From: an uncultured Winogradskyella sp.
Lineage (GTDB): Bacteria; Bacteroidota; Bacteroidia; Flavobacteriales; Flavobacteriaceae
Direction of reading: 5' to 3'
DNA: 64,000 nt
Assembly (NCBI GenBank): GCA_913055905.1
Contig: CAJXLB010000006.1
Coordinates: forward strand, 1 to 64,000
The position numbers and the translations under genes were made by a program. Below the pieces are notes generated by a model. That model did not search any database. It had not been told where the DNA came from and worked only from the letters and a program-made list of their open reading frames with translations. Positions 29,231 to 38,073 of this stretch are shown here, piece after piece. Positions within the stretch are counted from its first letter, which is position 1; the number at the start of each line of letters is the position of its first letter.

Positions 29231-30164
29231 TCTGTTCGTCTGTCATTCCCTCCGCCTCTGCTTTGTAGTTCTTTATTACCCTATGCCTTAAAATTCCTGT
29301 GGCAACTGCTTGAACATCTTCAATATCGGGAGAGAACTTACCTTTTGTGGCCGCATGCGTTTTAGCAGCCAAAATTAAGTTCTGAGATGCTCGTGGCCCA
29401 GCGCCCCAATCTACATACTCTTTAACTATTTCTGCCGCACTTGGCATATTAGGTCTTGTTTTAGCCACCAGGTTAACTGCATACTCTACGACATTATCTG
29501 CAACGGGAATACGCCTAATTACATTTTGAAAATCGATGATTTCCTCTGCTGTAAATAGAGCATTTACAGTCCAATTTGTGTCTGTAGTAGTCGTTTTTAC
29601 GACTTCAACCTCTTCTTTAAATGAAGGGTATTGCAATTTAATAGCGAACATAAATCTATCCAATTGAGCCTCTGGTAAGGGATAGGTACCTTCTTGTTCA
29701 ATGGGATTTTGAGTCGCAAGCACAAAATAAGGAAGACTTAATTTGTATTGATGCCCAGCAACCGTTACAGCCCTCTCTTGCATAGCTTCAAGTAGCGCTG
29801 CTTGTGTTTTAGGAGGGGTTCTATTGATCTCGTCTGCCAAAATTATATTGGCGAATATTGGCCCTTTTATAAATTTAAATTTGCGTTCTTCATCCAATAT
29901 TTCACTCCCCAAAATATCACTAGGCATAAGGTCTGGCGTGAACTGAATACGCTTAAAATCGAGGCCTAGAGCTTGGGCTATGGTATTTACCATCAATGTT
30001 TTTGCCAATCCGGGTACACCAATCAACAACGAATGTCCTCCAGAAAAAATAGAAATTAATATTTGGTCTATGACATCTTCTTGGCCAATAATTACTTTAG
30101 AAATTTCCTCTTTAAGTGCGGTATATTTTTCAACAAAAGTTTCTATTAACTTAACGTCTGACAT
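29211..30164 (-). CDS. MoxR family AAA ATPase
   Basis: The 317-residue protein is an AAA+ ATPase with Walker A GVPGLAKTL near 46-54, Walker B IILADEINRTPPKTQAALLEAM, sensor ATQNPIEQEGTYPLPEAQLDRF, and a C-terminal lid domain. MoxR proteins act as chaperones, often with VWA-domain proteins; none is seen in this part of the window, and the next gene is a SCO remnant. It starts four bases after the SurA-like gene, so it is the last gene of the parvulin operon. Its end overlaps the SCO remnant by 20 bases. Confidence 0.93.
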   Translation of the reverse strand: MSDVKLIETFVEKYTALKEEISKVIIGQEDVIDQILISIFSGGHSLLIGVPGLAKTLMVNTIAQALGLDFKRIQFTPDLMPSDILGSEILDEERKFKFIKGPIFANIILADEINRTPPKTQAALLEAMQERAVTVAGHQYKLSLPYFVLATQNPIEQEGTYPLPEAQLDRFMFAIKLQYPSFKEEVEVVKTTTTDTNWTVNALFTAEEIIDFQNVIRRIPVADNVVEYAVNLVAKTRPNMPSAAEIVKEYVDWGAGPRASQNLILAAKTHAATKGKFSPDIEDVQAVATGILRHRVIKNYKAEAEGMTDEQIIESLH

Positions 30165-30167
30165 TTA

Positions 30168-31610
30168 TTATTGATTTTTAAGCCAGTTACTTTCAAACTC
30201 GCAATCCCTGTATTCGCCATTGATTTTAATATAAGTATCTAATATCGTGGCCTCTTGCCATTTCTCAATAGCCTTAATCTGTTTGTCTTGAAGCGCCAAT
30301 TCTTTAATTTTCAGATAGTCCTTTGCAAAGTCTGCCTCGTGGTCATCAATTCTATCTGTTACTGTAAGAATCTTGAATTTTATTCTGTTGACTCTATCTT
30401 CATCCTGAAAGATTTCACTAATCTCATTATCCTTTAAATCTTGTATCTGCGAATAAAGCTCAGGCTCCATTTTTGTCAGCTCGAAATTGAAATCCTGAGT
30501 TACAGGATTAGTAAGCTGACCGCCTTCAAATTTGGTTTCTTTTTCATCACTGAATTCCCTTGCGGCTTCAGCAAAAGAAACTTCACCATCAACAATCATT
30601 TTGCGCACTTTCTCAATTTTCTCGCGTGCTTCCGCGATGGCTTCTTGCGTTAGCTCTGGTCTTAAAAGAATATGCCTTACATCATACTCCTGTCCACGAA
30701 TTTTCTCTAACAATATGATGTGATATCCAAACTCCGTTTCAAAAGGCTCTGAAATTTCGCCTTCCTGTAAAGAAAATGCAACATCCCTAAACTCTTTTAC
30801 CATCCTTGGTTGTTTTCTATTTAAGGTATACAAGCCTCCTGTTGGCTTAGATGCCGTATCCTCTGTGTAAAACAACACTTTGGTTGTAAAGCTACTTCCA
30901 TTTTCTTCCACGTCCTTTTTAAAGCCTTTCAACTTTTCTATGACCTCTTGCTTTGCCTCTTCTGTAACCTCAGGTATGACAACAATTTGAGCAATTTTTA
31001 GCTCGGTACCAAAGGTTGGACGTTCATCTTTAGGGATATCATTAAAAAAGGTTCTCACCTCTTCTGGTGTTATTTCTATTTCACTGATAACCTTATCCTG
31101 CATTTCCTTAGCGAGATAGGCATTTTTGTTAATCTCATACATCTCTTCTCTTAAGGCTTTCTCAGAATCTTTCTTGTAGAAATTCAAAAGCCCTTCCATA
31201 TCGCCTTTAGTTTGCGCCAAAATACCTTGAATTTGTTGCTCGACAAGGGATTGGATATACAACTCATTAACCAATACACTATCTTGGATGGCCTGATGTG
31301 CATATAATTTCTGCTCGAGGAGACGACCAAATAGCTGACACCGTGTTACACCCTCTAAATCGGCTCCTTGAGCTTCGAGCTGGGCGATTTCCCTATTGAG
31401 GTCGGATTCCAAAATGATAAACTCACCAACCACTGCAGCCACTCCTTCTGCCTTAATTTTTGTAGAATCAATGGATGTACTCTTTGTTTTCTCTTCTAAA
31501 GGCTTTTCGTCCGGAATGATCTCTTGAGCGCTTATGCTCAATATCGAAGAACAAAATAAAATGTAAAAAAAGCTAATCGTAAATTTCAAATTGGTTATTC
31601 TTAATGGCAT
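30168..31610 (-). CDS. SurA-like peptidylprolyl isomerase with two parvulin domains
   Basis: This periplasmic protein helps outer-membrane proteins fold. After a signal peptide (ending near SILSISAQ) come a SurA N-terminal helical domain (about 55-165) and two parvulin domains, the first around KIAQIVVIPE and ending FGYHIILLE, the second starting DVRHILLRPEL. The frame can be extended to ATG 31625, but ATG 31610 gives a better signal peptide (MPLRITNLKFTISFFYILF). The N-terminus overlaps the preceding gene by about 38 bases, so the two are translationally linked. Confidence 0.9.
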   Translation of the reverse strand: MPLRITNLKFTISFFYILFCSSILSISAQEIIPDEKPLEEKTKSTSIDSTKIKAEGVAAVVGEFIILESDLNREIAQLEAQGADLEGVTRCQLFGRLLEQKLYAHQAIQDSVLVNELYIQSLVEQQIQGILAQTKGDMEGLLNFYKKDSEKALREEMYEINKNAYLAKEMQDKVISEIEITPEEVRTFFNDIPKDERPTFGTELKIAQIVVIPEVTEEAKQEVIEKLKGFKKDVEENGSSFTTKVLFYTEDTASKPTGGLYTLNRKQPRMVKEFRDVAFSLQEGEISEPFETEFGYHIILLEKIRGQEYDVRHILLRPELTQEAIAEAREKIEKVRKMIVDGEVSFAEAAREFSDEKETKFEGGQLTNPVTQDFNFELTKMEPELYSQIQDLKDNEISEIFQDEDRVNRIKFKILTVTDRIDDHEADFAKDYLKIKELALQDKQIKAIEKWQEATILDTYIKINGEYRDCEFESNWLKNQ

Positions 31611-32427
31611 CTTTAGTAATCTCATATTTCAGTTGTTTTATTAGCTCCAACTTGCGCTTGTTGATAACAATCTGATTTATTGAAGAATTGACGTATTCTA
31701 AGGGCGCATAATCATTTCTAATCTTCACATCCTTCACCGACACCAAATATAGGTTTATTGAATCTTTGAGTTGTAAGAAATTAGTTTTTTTTAACAGTTG
31801 GTTTTTGTTGTCTGGTGTGATCACCGGAACTTTATCAATTACACTATTGAGTTTTACCCAAATGGAGTCATTGAGAAGGTACGATTTAAACTGCACAGCG
31901 ATGGAATCTAAGTACCATTGATCATTTGATTCAAACCTCTTGAAACGTTTAATGATGGTATCTAAATTAATAGGATTTAAAGGCATACTTATATACCTGA
32001 ACTGAATGAGGTCATCATTGAGTTTATAAGATTCCTTATTAGCTTCATAGAATTTTAGAGCCTCTTCATCACTTACCGTTGTATCTATGCTTTTCTTAAC
32101 CAATGCATCTAAATAGGCCTTTGTATATAAATCATTCTTGTACTGCTCCACTAATTTTGAAAACTCTTCTTGTTTTCGCTCTGGTAAATTTTGAAGCGCT
32201 CCTTCCATAAGCAATTTTTGCGTGGCCCAGCGATTAATGTAGGACGTCATTATAGCAGCGCTATCTTGAGGATTAGTTCCTTCAGGAACGACATTTTTTA
32301 CATCCTCCAAGTACAAAAAAGTATCATTAACACGAGCGACAGGTGTTCCCGGTTCCTTAGGTTTGAAGAAATCACAATTCCAAACCAAAAGGCATAGAAT
32401 TATGAGCAATGATACGTTTCTAGACAA
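31573..32427 (-). CDS. SurA N-terminal-like folding factor, putative lipoprotein
   Basis: The 284-residue product has a lipoprotein signal (Cys at residue 18 in LLVWNC), an initial VARVNDTFLYLEDV segment typical of SurA-type chaperones, and a long helical region, but no recognisable parvulin domain. It is the middle gene of three related ones on this operon. I infer a periplasmic chaperone that has kept only the SurA substrate-binding part. It starts four bases after the 646-residue isomerase gene and overlaps the next gene. Confidence 0.82.
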   Translation of the reverse strand: MSRNVSLLIILCLLVWNCDFFKPKEPGTPVARVNDTFLYLEDVKNVVPEGTNPQDSAAIMTSYINRWATQKLLMEGALQNLPERKQEEFSKLVEQYKNDLYTKAYLDALVKKSIDTTVSDEEALKFYEANKESYKLNDDLIQFRYISMPLNPINLDTIIKRFKRFESNDQWYLDSIAVQFKSYLLNDSIWVKLNSVIDKVPVITPDNKNQLLKKTNFLQLKDSINLYLVSVKDVKIRNDYAPLEYVNSSINQIVINKRKLELIKQLKYEITKDAIKNNQFEIYD

Positions 32428-32431
32428 AAAC

Positions 32432-34372
32432 TTATTCTTTTAATTCTGATTTAACTTCATTTAAGACATCATCAAAAACAGTTACCTTAAATCTCGATTT
32501 TAAGGCATCAATCCATTCCTTTTCAATTTGGGCCTGATAGTCATTAATAACCGCACCCTTAGCTTCTTCAAACGTTTTTTCCTCTTCCGGTAAAATCGAT
32601 TTCACATGGACTACATGAAAGGCATCATTATGTTTATAAATTTTAGAGACTCCTTTCTCTGCGACAAAATCTTTAGGTAATTTTTCACTGTCAATAGGAA
32701 ATATACCATTGGTAAATATTATATTTTGAGCGTCTTCTGTGTTGAGTGTATTGGCTATCTCATCCTTGGTTTTATTGGCCTTTAACATCGCCTGAGCTTT
32801 TTTAACAAACGATTTATCTGCAGAACTTACCATAGCCATATCGATACGGGTTGGCCATAAATAATTGCCAGTGTTTTTCTCGTAAAAGTTTTTAAGCCCT
32901 ACAGTATCTTCCGCAGCCCTATTCCAAACTTCCTTTTCCATAAGGTCAAATAACAATAATCCGTCTCTATATTCCTTAAGGATATTGGCAAAGTCTTCAT
33001 TTTCATTCTCGAGATTCTCTTCTCTGAACTTCAATATCGATTTCTCGAAGAAATCATTGTATTCCTTATCTATTAAAGCTTCAGGTGAGGTCTCCTTGTT
33101 AGTATAAATACGTTGCGCATTCAATAGGTGTTTTGCAAATTGGTCGTAGGTGAAAGTCCTGTCATTTATTTTGAACAAAACCTTGTCTTCATCAAGGGAT
33201 TCTGGAACATTCCATTGGCGCTTAAAAAACGCGTCCGTGATTAATGCCTGAAATTCTGTTTTCGCCTTGTCGTTGTAGGTTATGGTGTAGCGCTTTTTGA
33301 GCTCCTCTACCATAGCCTCATTTATAAGTTTAGATCTGGAGTCGCGCTTCACTCTATTCTCCAATAAGGGTTTAACCTCATTGAAAGGTTTGCTAGGCTC
33401 CAAATTTATACGCTTTACAATATGCCAGCCGTAGTTGGTTTTAAAAGGCTTGCTAATATCTCCATCATTTTGTAGGGCAAAAGCCTGGTCCTCAAAAACA
33501 ACAGAGCTTAATTGGCCACTCTTAAAAGGCGCTAACTTCCCTCCATTTCGAGCGGAGCTTTTATCATCTGAGAATTGCTTTGCAAGGGACTCAAAGTTTT
33601 CGCCTTGTTCAATTTTTGCATATATTTCTTTAATGCGCTCTTCCGGCACTACTGTTGAATCTTTTTGATTAGCGGCAACCATAATATGCGCGGCTGTAAT
33701 TGTACCTCGGGACGGTCGTTTGTCCTTAACTATCACCACATGGTAACCAAACTGTGTTCTAAATGGCATGGAAATCTCTCCAACAGGTGTGTTGTATGCG
33801 GCATTTTCAAAATCGTAAACCATTTTAAAGGCTGAAAAATAGCCAAGGTCTTCCAAAAAAACGGTCTTGCCATCATGGACATCGGCTTTAACTTTATCAA
33901 ACCCTTCTTTCAATACGCGGTCTCTTAACTCCAAAAGCCTGTTATAAGACTGCAGGGTATCATTTGCTGTTTGGTCTAACCTAACTAAAATATGAGCTGC
34001 ATTTATATCTGTTTTACTGCGGTCATAAGCCTGAGCAACAAGAGCGTCCGTTACCTTATTCTCCGACAGGTAATTTTGGGTAAGCTGTTTTTTGTAGCGC
34101 TGAAACTCCCTTAAATACTGCTTGTCTTCATCCAGTTTAAGGCGTTTCGCTTCCTTAAGCTTTAACTGATATTCTGTAAATAGTTTGAGGTAGCCATCAA
34201 CATCTTTTTGGCTTTCATCTTGAACCAAATCCAGATTCTTCTTGTAAACCCTTAAAAATTCGGCAGCTGAGATGGAATCACCGCTTACTGTCATCAACAC
34301 TCGATTGGTTTTTTGACTATGAGCAAAATGAACAACAAAAATCACATACAACAAAAGCTTAATTGTCTTCAT
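32432..34372 (-). CDS. large periplasmic peptidylprolyl isomerase with two parvulin domains
   Basis: The 646-residue protein starts with a signal peptide (ending near VHFAHSQ). It has a SurA-like helical domain around 25-120, two parvulin repeats (first with AAHILVRLDQ and FGYHVVIVKDK, second with AAHIMVAANQ, SDDKSSARNGG and YGWHIVKR), and a long C-terminal extension of about 280 residues with a further foldase-like element (DAFHVVHVKSI). It is the first gene of the four-gene unit. A -7 box TATTTTTG lies on the minus strand at 34434-34427. The role is likely folding of exported proteins. Confidence 0.9.
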   Translation of the reverse strand: MKTIKLLLYVIFVVHFAHSQKTNRVLMTVSGDSISAAEFLRVYKKNLDLVQDESQKDVDGYLKLFTEYQLKLKEAKRLKLDEDKQYLREFQRYKKQLTQNYLSENKVTDALVAQAYDRSKTDINAAHILVRLDQTANDTLQSYNRLLELRDRVLKEGFDKVKADVHDGKTVFLEDLGYFSAFKMVYDFENAAYNTPVGEISMPFRTQFGYHVVIVKDKRPSRGTITAAHIMVAANQKDSTVVPEERIKEIYAKIEQGENFESLAKQFSDDKSSARNGGKLAPFKSGQLSSVVFEDQAFALQNDGDISKPFKTNYGWHIVKRINLEPSKPFNEVKPLLENRVKRDSRSKLINEAMVEELKKRYTITYNDKAKTEFQALITDAFFKRQWNVPESLDEDKVLFKINDRTFTYDQFAKHLLNAQRIYTNKETSPEALIDKEYNDFFEKSILKFREENLENENEDFANILKEYRDGLLLFDLMEKEVWNRAAEDTVGLKNFYEKNTGNYLWPTRIDMAMVSSADKSFVKKAQAMLKANKTKDEIANTLNTEDAQNIIFTNGIFPIDSEKLPKDFVAEKGVSKIYKHNDAFHVVHVKSILPEEEKTFEEAKGAVINDYQAQIEKEWIDALKSRFKVTVFDDVLNEVKSELKE

Positions 34373-34556
34373 CAGTTGAGAAATTTAAATTTCATAAAAA
34401 TTGAATACGTTGAATCTAAGGCTACGCAAAAATAACATATTTCGTTGCATTTAAAACAGTAAGAAACGAGCTATATTGTGCGATAAATGCTTAAAATCTT
34501 ATAATTTCAAACCTTCTCACCTTCACTAGTTACCTATGGTATTGTAAGTTATTAAC

Positions 34557-34572
34557 ACGAAAACGTTTTCGT
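34557..34572. promoter_or_regulatory. 16-base palindrome of LacI-operator type
   Basis: ACGAAAACGTTTTCGT is a perfect palindrome with the central CG of LacI-family operators. It lies upstream of the promoter of the T9SS protein gene (-7 box 34608-34615). A near-identical site occurs at 42243-42258. No LacI-family gene is in the window. Confidence 0.6.
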
Positions 34573-34585
34573 AATACATATAATG

Positions 34586-34615
34586 TTCAGTAATTCAAAT
34601 AAATAAATAACTTTG
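34586..34615 (+). promoter_or_regulatory. promoter of the T9SS-sorted protein gene
   Basis: TTC at 34586-34588 (one mismatch to TTG), a 19-base spacer and TAACTTTG at 34608-34615. The palindrome at 34557-34572 lies about 14 bases upstream of the -33 element, so its binding could activate or hinder RNA polymerase. Confidence 0.65.
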
Positions 34616-34638
34616 AAATTAAACCAATTCTAAATTTT

Positions 34639-35541
34639 ATGATGAAAAACTACTTTTTTGCTTTATTGTTTTGTTTTGCTGTTTCCTTAACTGCGCAAGT
34701 GAGTTACAATGGAAATGGTAATTCAGGTTTTGGCGGTGTCATTGGTACAGGTACTTTAGTTATAAATGATGACGGTACCACAATTACTATGGAAGTTACA
34801 CGCGGTAGTGGTGACTTTAACGACGCCATGGTTCTTTATTTAGATACCACACCAGGTGGTCGCGCAAGCATTGATGGCGATGTTAACGACCAAGCAGATG
34901 CTTTGCGACGTGCTATTTCAAGTGCCGGAGATTTTGCCTCTGTATTAACCTTCCCAGTAGGTTTTGAACCGGATTATGCAGTTGCTGTTGATGTTAATTT
35001 TGGTGGACTTTGGTCTATACCACCCAGTGGCCCTGTTGGCGATGGTGAATTACCTTTTGTAACATCTATGAACTCGACATTAATGGCGACGACCGATGCA
35101 TCATTCACAATGGATGTGGATTGGACCGAGTTGGGACTTACTTCCGGTGATAGCTTTGACTTTATTGGTATATACCTAAACCCTGGTAATGGTTTTACCT
35201 CGAATGAATCTTTTGGTTCACCAATATCTACAGGAAATGTAGCTGACGCCGACCTTGAATTTACTGGATTCTTTACGTATTCTAACACCTTAGGCACAGA
35301 CAATGAACTCTTGTCTAATGTAAAAATTGTTACCAACAACAAACAAATCAATGTTTTAGGGCTTAATAAAGAAATTAGCCTTGAGGTATACAATATGTTA
35401 GGTCAAAATGTTTACAACAGAGAAAGTATTTTTGTTTCTGACAATCAGACTATAGAACTGAATAACATAAATACAGGTATGTATTTACTCAGGATAGGCC
35501 ACAATGGTACTACAAAAACATTTAAAATCCTCTTAGATTAA
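34639..35541 (+). CDS. secreted protein with T9SS type A sorting domain
   Basis: The 300-residue product has a signal peptide (ending near VSLTAQ, residue 20), a beta-rich domain of about 200 residues, and a C-terminal type A sorting domain (about 225-300; EVYNMLGQNVYNR, NINTGMYLLRI and the ending TKTFKILLD). This predicts Sec export, then type IX secretion with removal of the tail. The central domain (GTLVINDDGT, MVLYLDTTPGGRAS, LTFPVGFEPDYA) is not recognised with confidence; it may be a carbohydrate- or matrix-binding module. The LacI-like palindrome upstream hints at sugar-dependent control. A terminator follows. Confidence 0.88.
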   Translation: MMKNYFFALLFCFAVSLTAQVSYNGNGNSGFGGVIGTGTLVINDDGTTITMEVTRGSGDFNDAMVLYLDTTPGGRASIDGDVNDQADALRRAISSAGDFASVLTFPVGFEPDYAVAVDVNFGGLWSIPPSGPVGDGELPFVTSMNSTLMATTDASFTMDVDWTELGLTSGDSFDFIGIYLNPGNGFTSNESFGSPISTGNVADADLEFTGFFTYSNTLGTDNELLSNVKIVTNNKQINVLGLNKEISLEVYNMLGQNVYNRESIFVSDNQTIELNNINTGMYLLRIGHNGTTKTFKILLD

Positions 35542-35563
35542 TAGCTTAAAAACTCTTAGAGTT

Positions 35564-35598
35564 AAAAAAGGCGTCTGTAAAACTCAGACGCTTTTTTT
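35564..35598 (+). terminator. terminator after the T9SS gene
   Basis: GCGTCTG and CAGACGC form a seven-base-pair stem with a seven-base loop and a seven-T run. A second small palindrome (AACTCTTAGAGTT, about 35551-35563) lies just before it. Confidence 0.88.
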
Positions 35599-35621
35599 AT
35601 TTTTACTATCAATTAAAACGC

Positions 35622-36077
35622 ATGAAATATACGTCTGAAATTGTCATCAATGCCTCCTTAGAGGATGTGGTTGGGAAGATGAATTCTGCCGATAACATGA
35701 AACATTGGCAAAAAGGTCTGGTGCATGTAGAACACATCTCTGGCATTCCCGGCACTTTCGGTGCCAAAATGAAGTTGCATTACGATTTTGGAAACCGCAA
35801 AATGGTACTGCTCGAAACTATAACAAAGCAAAACCTCCCTCACGAAATACATACCACTTACAACACCAAAGGTGTGCAAAATATACAGCAAAATTATTTT
35901 GAATCTTTAGATGCAACTACAACCAAATGGACCTCTGTAAATGAGTTTCAACCCACTTCATTTTTTATGAGAGCGATGTTGCTGCTAATGCCCAAATCTT
36001 TTAAGAAACAAACGGCTCAATATATGTATGATTTTAAGAACTTTGTAGAAAATGATATATCTGTATGCGACGATTAA
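35622..36077 (+). CDS. SRPBCC family protein
   Basis: The 151-residue protein begins with the START/SRPBCC pattern KYTSEIVINASLEDVVGKMN, then alternating strands (GTFGAKMKLHYDFG, LLETITKQNLP) and a final long helix. The fold makes a deep pocket for hydrophobic ligands, but the ligand is unknown. No signal peptide, so cytoplasmic. Its last 13 bases overlap the next small gene, and the pair probably share a transcript. Confidence 0.85.
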   Translation: MKYTSEIVINASLEDVVGKMNSADNMKHWQKGLVHVEHISGIPGTFGAKMKLHYDFGNRKMVLLETITKQNLPHEIHTTYNTKGVQNIQQNYFESLDATTTKWTSVNEFQPTSFFMRAMLLLMPKSFKKQTAQYMYDFKNFVENDISVCDD

Positions 36078-36301
36078 AATTGATTTGGGACTTTAGAGGG
36101 CCAGCAAGCCAAAAAACGGCCGAACATCATGAAATTCACCTAAAGGATTTTATAAGGCGAAGTCAATTAAAGCATAATATTACAGGAGTAGAAACAATAA
36201 GTGACATGCATAGTCTCGCATTTTTGGTAGTTGAAGAATCTGAAATGATTAGTGTTAGAGATGCCTTAAAACCACATCGAGGTCAACTCTATCAAAATTA
36301 G
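36065..36301 (+). CDS. small conserved protein of unknown function
   Basis: A 78-residue soluble protein starting MRRLKLIWDFRGPASQKTAE and rich in His/Glu (EHHEIHLKDF). It reads like a compact ferredoxin-like alpha/beta domain. I recall similar short proteins in Flavobacteria but no assigned role. Coupling to the SRPBCC gene by overlap suggests related action. It converges with crtY and overlaps its end by four bases. Confidence 0.75.
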   Translation: MRRLKLIWDFRGPASQKTAEHHEIHLKDFIRRSQLKHNITGVETISDMHSLAFLVVEESEMISVRDALKPHRGQLYQN

Positions 36302-37437
36302 AACAGTCGTCTAAAAAAGGCCTTAATGAAATTCCATGAGGGCACCGAGGCCATAATCTGAAGTTCTTCGCCGAAATGGGATTCCTCATCTAAAAACCGA
36401 AATATGGCTTGAAGTTTGGAGTTTTTGAACAAACTTGAAAACAACAGGGCACCTATCTCATTATTCTTGGCGAGCACATCCAACATAAGCATATCGTAAA
36501 AAGCAAATCTTGTCCTTTTTTCGAAGCCAGACAAATCCGTTTGAGATTTAAGATAAGTCGCCAAGGCCTTGGTTTTCTTTGTTGTATTTCTAAAGGTATA
36601 TCCTGTACTGGCTTTTGTCCAGCCGCCAGCGGTTCCTATATAAAGAATATTTTTGGTGTTTTTCTGAGAAAACCTAAATGCCGTCATTGGTATGGACCCT
36701 TGCTCCTTCTCCTCTACGCTGTATTCAGTTATTCCTCTTTTTTGAAGGTAATCTTTAATCGTCTCTTCGTATTCTTCGCGTGGCAATAAATCCTTAGAAA
36801 ACAACGTGTATTCAAAAAGTGCTTCGGTTTTACTTGTTGGAAGAATATACATAAATCTTGTATTCCCTTTCTGAGGAATATCAAAATCCATAAAGGTGGC
36901 CACCGTATCATCAAAGGTGGGTTGTTTGGTTCGTATAAACCACCCAATGAAATGCTGTTTTAAAACAGGATAGGTGACCTGTGTATTCATTTCATTATCA
37001 AAACGTAGGCTACTAAAGACTTTCTTTCCCTCATATAATTCCGTTTGGGTTTTAACTTTTACCCTATTGCCTTCGTCTTCTAGTTGAAGCACTTCATCTT
37101 CAACAAATGTAATATTGGATTTCAATTTTAATTCTCTCCAAATTTTGGCATAAAAGGATTCACTGCGTATCATTTTATAACTATAAGCTCCTAAGGGCAG
37201 TTGCTGCGAATAGAACTTACTACCAAAATATATGGCATCCCAAGTTTTAAAGAGAATATCGTCCCATTCTCCAGCGCCATCCTCCCAATAGCACCAAGTG
37301 CGGTCATTACCCTTATCTGCGGTCTTATCAATTATAATAATCGAATATTTATCAAAATAGGAGTCTTTAGCCATTCGGTAGGCCAACATAAGGCCAGAGG
37401 CTCCAGCTCCTAATATGATGTAATCCGCTTTTACCAT
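36298..37437 (-). CDS. crtY: lycopene beta-cyclase
   Basis: CrtY closes the ends of lycopene into beta-ionone rings. The 379-residue product has the FAD-binding start DYIILGAGASGLMLAYRM and typical CrtY blocks such as TADKGNDRTWCYWEDG and GTAGGWTKASTGYTFRNT. The gene is the third of a leftward unit after crtD and cruF. Its ATG directly follows the cruF stop codon (TAAATG). Confidence 0.94.
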   Translation of the reverse strand: MVKADYIILGAGASGLMLAYRMAKDSYFDKYSIIIIDKTADKGNDRTWCYWEDGAGEWDDILFKTWDAIYFGSKFYSQQLPLGAYSYKMIRSESFYAKIWRELKLKSNITFVEDEVLQLEDEGNRVKVKTQTELYEGKKVFSSLRFDNEMNTQVTYPVLKQHFIGWFIRTKQPTFDDTVATFMDFDIPQKGNTRFMYILPTSKTEALFEYTLFSKDLLPREEYEETIKDYLQKRGITEYSVEEKEQGSIPMTAFRFSQKNTKNILYIGTAGGWTKASTGYTFRNTTKKTKALATYLKSQTDLSGFEKRTRFAFYDMLMLDVLAKNNEIGALLFSSLFKNSKLQAIFRFLDEESHFGEELQIMASVPSWNFIKAFFRRLF

Positions 37438-38073
37438 TTAAAATATTGTGAAAACCGCAAAAAATACAGTAATTGAAATTAAGATGTGCCACGAAATAGC
37501 CAGGTCTGTTTTTACCTTGAAATATTGATAGCCTAAATGGGCAACAAATGCTGTGGCAAACCATCCTATATAATTCTCTAGTGGCACGTCACCGTTTTCA
37601 AATTCCCAAAAATCAAAACGCGGCGCGGAGATTTCCAAAAGCACATCCAAAGCGGTCATCATTGCAGCACCTATTAACGCCGTGATTATTGAATTTTTAG
37701 AAATGAGTTTGGCAACATCTGCTGTAACCGCTGTAAGCAAGGCCCAATTCAAACAAATCATTACTGGAACTCCTGCAATTTTATAGCCCAAGTTTTTTCC
37801 GTAGGCATAATTGCCAAAAATCAATCCGAAATTAACACCAAGTGCTTCGGTGATAAACCCTAAGAAAAATGGAATGGCCATGGCAGCTGCCACTTTCCAA
37901 CTGTACTCATGGATATTTGCCAATAAAATAACAAAGGTCAAAAGTAAATTGACTGGTGTCATACTTAAAAACCAATCTGAATACTCGGGTGATAAAATAC
38001 CTGTTATTCCTGAAATGGAAAATAACCAAATCAGGAACACCGAGAAATATTTGATAAATTTTCTATCTACCAT
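37438..38073 (-). CDS. cruF: CruF-like carotenoid 1,2-hydratase
   Basis: CruF adds water to the psi end of a carotenoid, giving a 1'-hydroxy group. The 211-residue protein is a membrane protein with about six segments and carries the family blocks ANIHEYSWKVAAAMAI, the VPVMICLNWALLT segment, and VPLENYIGWFATAF. It overlaps the end of crtD by 11 bases and abuts crtY. The pairing with CrtD-type desaturases is known from bacterioruberin, flexixanthin and saproxanthin makers. Confidence 0.88.
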   Translation of the reverse strand: MVDRKFIKYFSVFLIWLFSISGITGILSPEYSDWFLSMTPVNLLLTFVILLANIHEYSWKVAAAMAIPFFLGFITEALGVNFGLIFGNYAYGKNLGYKIAGVPVMICLNWALLTAVTADVAKLISKNSIITALIGAAMMTALDVLLEISAPRFDFWEFENGDVPLENYIGWFATAFVAHLGYQYFKVKTDLAISWHILISITVFFAVFTIF

